This document shows, one piece after another, positions 5,684 to 6,297 of a stretch of 6,297 nucleotides of DNA. The stretch is taken from NCBI GenBank assembly GCA_017990305.1, contig JAGNOB010000120.1:1-6297 (forward strand), written 5' to 3'. Under the pieces are notes generated by a model. The model did no database searches. It was not told the DNA's origin and saw nothing but the letters and a program-made list of their open reading frames with translations. Numbering within the stretch: the stretch's first letter is position 1; every line of letters starts with the position of its first letter. Origin of the DNA: Leucobacter sp. GTDB taxonomy: Bacteria; Actinomycetota; Actinomycetes; Actinomycetales; Microbacteriaceae. The position numbers were made by a program, and so were the translations under genes.

Positions 5684-5703
5684 CGCCTGGCAGTCGCCAG
5701 GCG
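5684..5703 (-). terminator. Candidate hairpin terminator of the DUF445 gene
   Basis: CGCCTGGC (5684-5691) and GCCAGGCG (5696-5703) form a perfect 8-bp stem with a 4-nt loop, 13 nt beyond the DUF445 stop codon. There is no T-run after it on the minus strand (it continues TCTGCGG), so it would be a U-less hairpin terminator of the sort often proposed for high-GC actinobacteria. It could also protect the 3' end of the mRNA. Its position supports treating DUF445 and the downstream operon as separate transcription units, though read-through is possible. Confidence 0.5.
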
Positions 5704-5716
5704 AAGCGGAACGCAG

Positions 5717-6297
5717 TCAGCCAGCGAAAGCGAGCGGGGCGATGATGAGCTCAGCGACCGTGAAGATCGTGAGGCCCGCGAGAGATCCGATGACCGTACC
5801 GTTGATGCGGATGAACTGCAGGTCCTTCCCGACCTGCAGCTCAATCTTCTCGGCCGCGTCCTTGGCGTCCCAGCGCTGCACCGTGTCCGAAACTACCTGC
5901 GCGAGGTCGTGCCTGTACGTGTGTACGAGATACTCCACGATCTTCATCACCCACACGTCGATCTTGTACTGGAGCGTCGCGTCGTTCTCAAGTTTGCGAC
6001 CGAAATCGGTGACAGCGGCGGTGACGCGTGCGCGGAGCTCGCTTCCCGGATCCTCAAGCATCTCTACGATTGCCGCGCGGGCAGTCTGCCAGGTGCTTGC
6101 GGCGAGTGAGCGGATCCGCGGGCTGTCGAAGACCTCGCGCTTGAAGGACTCAAGCTGCGCCTGCAGCGCTTCCTGCTCCTGGAGGTCCTGCGACAGGTCG
6201 TGGAGAAACTTCGTGATCGCGATGCGAGCGGGGTGATCTTGGTCGGCTGAGACGTTCTGCAGAAACTTGACTGCCTCCGTGTGCAGCCGCTGGTCGA
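5717..6297 (-). CDS. DUF445 family membrane protein, C-terminal part
   Basis: The frame is open from the right edge (6297) to TGA 5717-5719, giving 192 C-terminal residues; the N-terminus lies outside the window. DUF445 proteins are usually about 400 aa and their biochemical role is not established. Recognition rests on the family's closing block: VQRWDAKDAAEKIELQVGKD followed by LQFIRINGTVIGSLAGL, then a terminal hydrophobic helix (about the last 25 residues, GTVIGSLAGLTIFTVAELII). Upstream are charged, helix-rich segments such as ITKFLHDLSQDLQEQEALQA and FKREVFDSPRIRSLA, typical of the long soluble region. An internal ATG at 6061 is not the start, because the conserved helical region continues upstream without a stop. 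The gene points the same way as the two-component operon but is separated from it by 110 nt with a hairpin, so it is probably not part of it. Confidence 0.88.
   Translation of the reverse strand, partial: DQRLHTEAVKFLQNVSADQDHPARIAITKFLHDLSQDLQEQEALQAQLESFKREVFDSPRIRSLAASTWQTARAAIVEMLEDPGSELRARVTAAVTDFGRKLENDATLQYKIDVWVMKIVEYLVHTYRHDLAQVVSDTVQRWDAKDAAEKIELQVGKDLQFIRINGTVIGSLAGLTIFTVAELIIAPLAFAG

Noticed and set aside
5717..6061. A complete 114-aa protein starting at ATG 6061
   Set aside because: The same frame continues without a stop to the window edge with DUF445-like helical sequence, so 6061 is an internal methionine of a truncated larger gene.

Overview
The window is high-GC DNA with dense, overlapping genes. 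The gene families and GC content suggest an actinobacterium, and the overall style resembles Microbacteriaceae (for example a Leucobacter-like genome); that placement is inference, since no phylogenetic marker gene is present. I see no RNA genes, insertion sequences, integrases or CRISPR arrays.

Layout: (1) bases 1-220, plus strand, hold the 3' end of a probable secreted or surface protein, truncated by the window edge. (2) Bases 255-5606, all minus strand, form one compact unit. In transcription order it encodes a small membrane-anchored protein with a Pro-Ala rod and an acidic DDWGDD tail (5606-5271), a sensor histidine kinase (5278-3779), an OmpR/PhoB-type response regulator (3778-3119), a DASS/SLC13-like permease (3122-1542) and a PF02595-type glycerate kinase (1472-255). 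The first four genes overlap or abut: 8 nt shared, 0 nt gap, then a 4-nt ATGA overlap. The kinase follows after a 69-nt gap. (3) Bases 5717-6297, minus strand, hold the C-terminal part of a DUF445 membrane protein, separated from the operon by a 110-nt spacer.

The spacer between DUF445 and the operon contains a perfect 8-bp hairpin just after the DUF445 stop, then an exact 8-bp direct repeat with 11-bp periodicity just upstream of the small-protein gene. That spacing is typical of OmpR/PhoB-family operators and suggests autoregulation by the operon's own regulator.

Working model (inference): the small surface-exposed protein and the histidine kinase sense an extracytoplasmic cue. The regulator then controls a locus that also encodes uptake of a small organic anion, possibly glycerate, and its phosphorylation to 2-phosphoglycerate. 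The tight linkage of a dedicated two-component system, an undescribed small accessory protein, a permease and a glycerate kinase is the most interesting aspect of the window.
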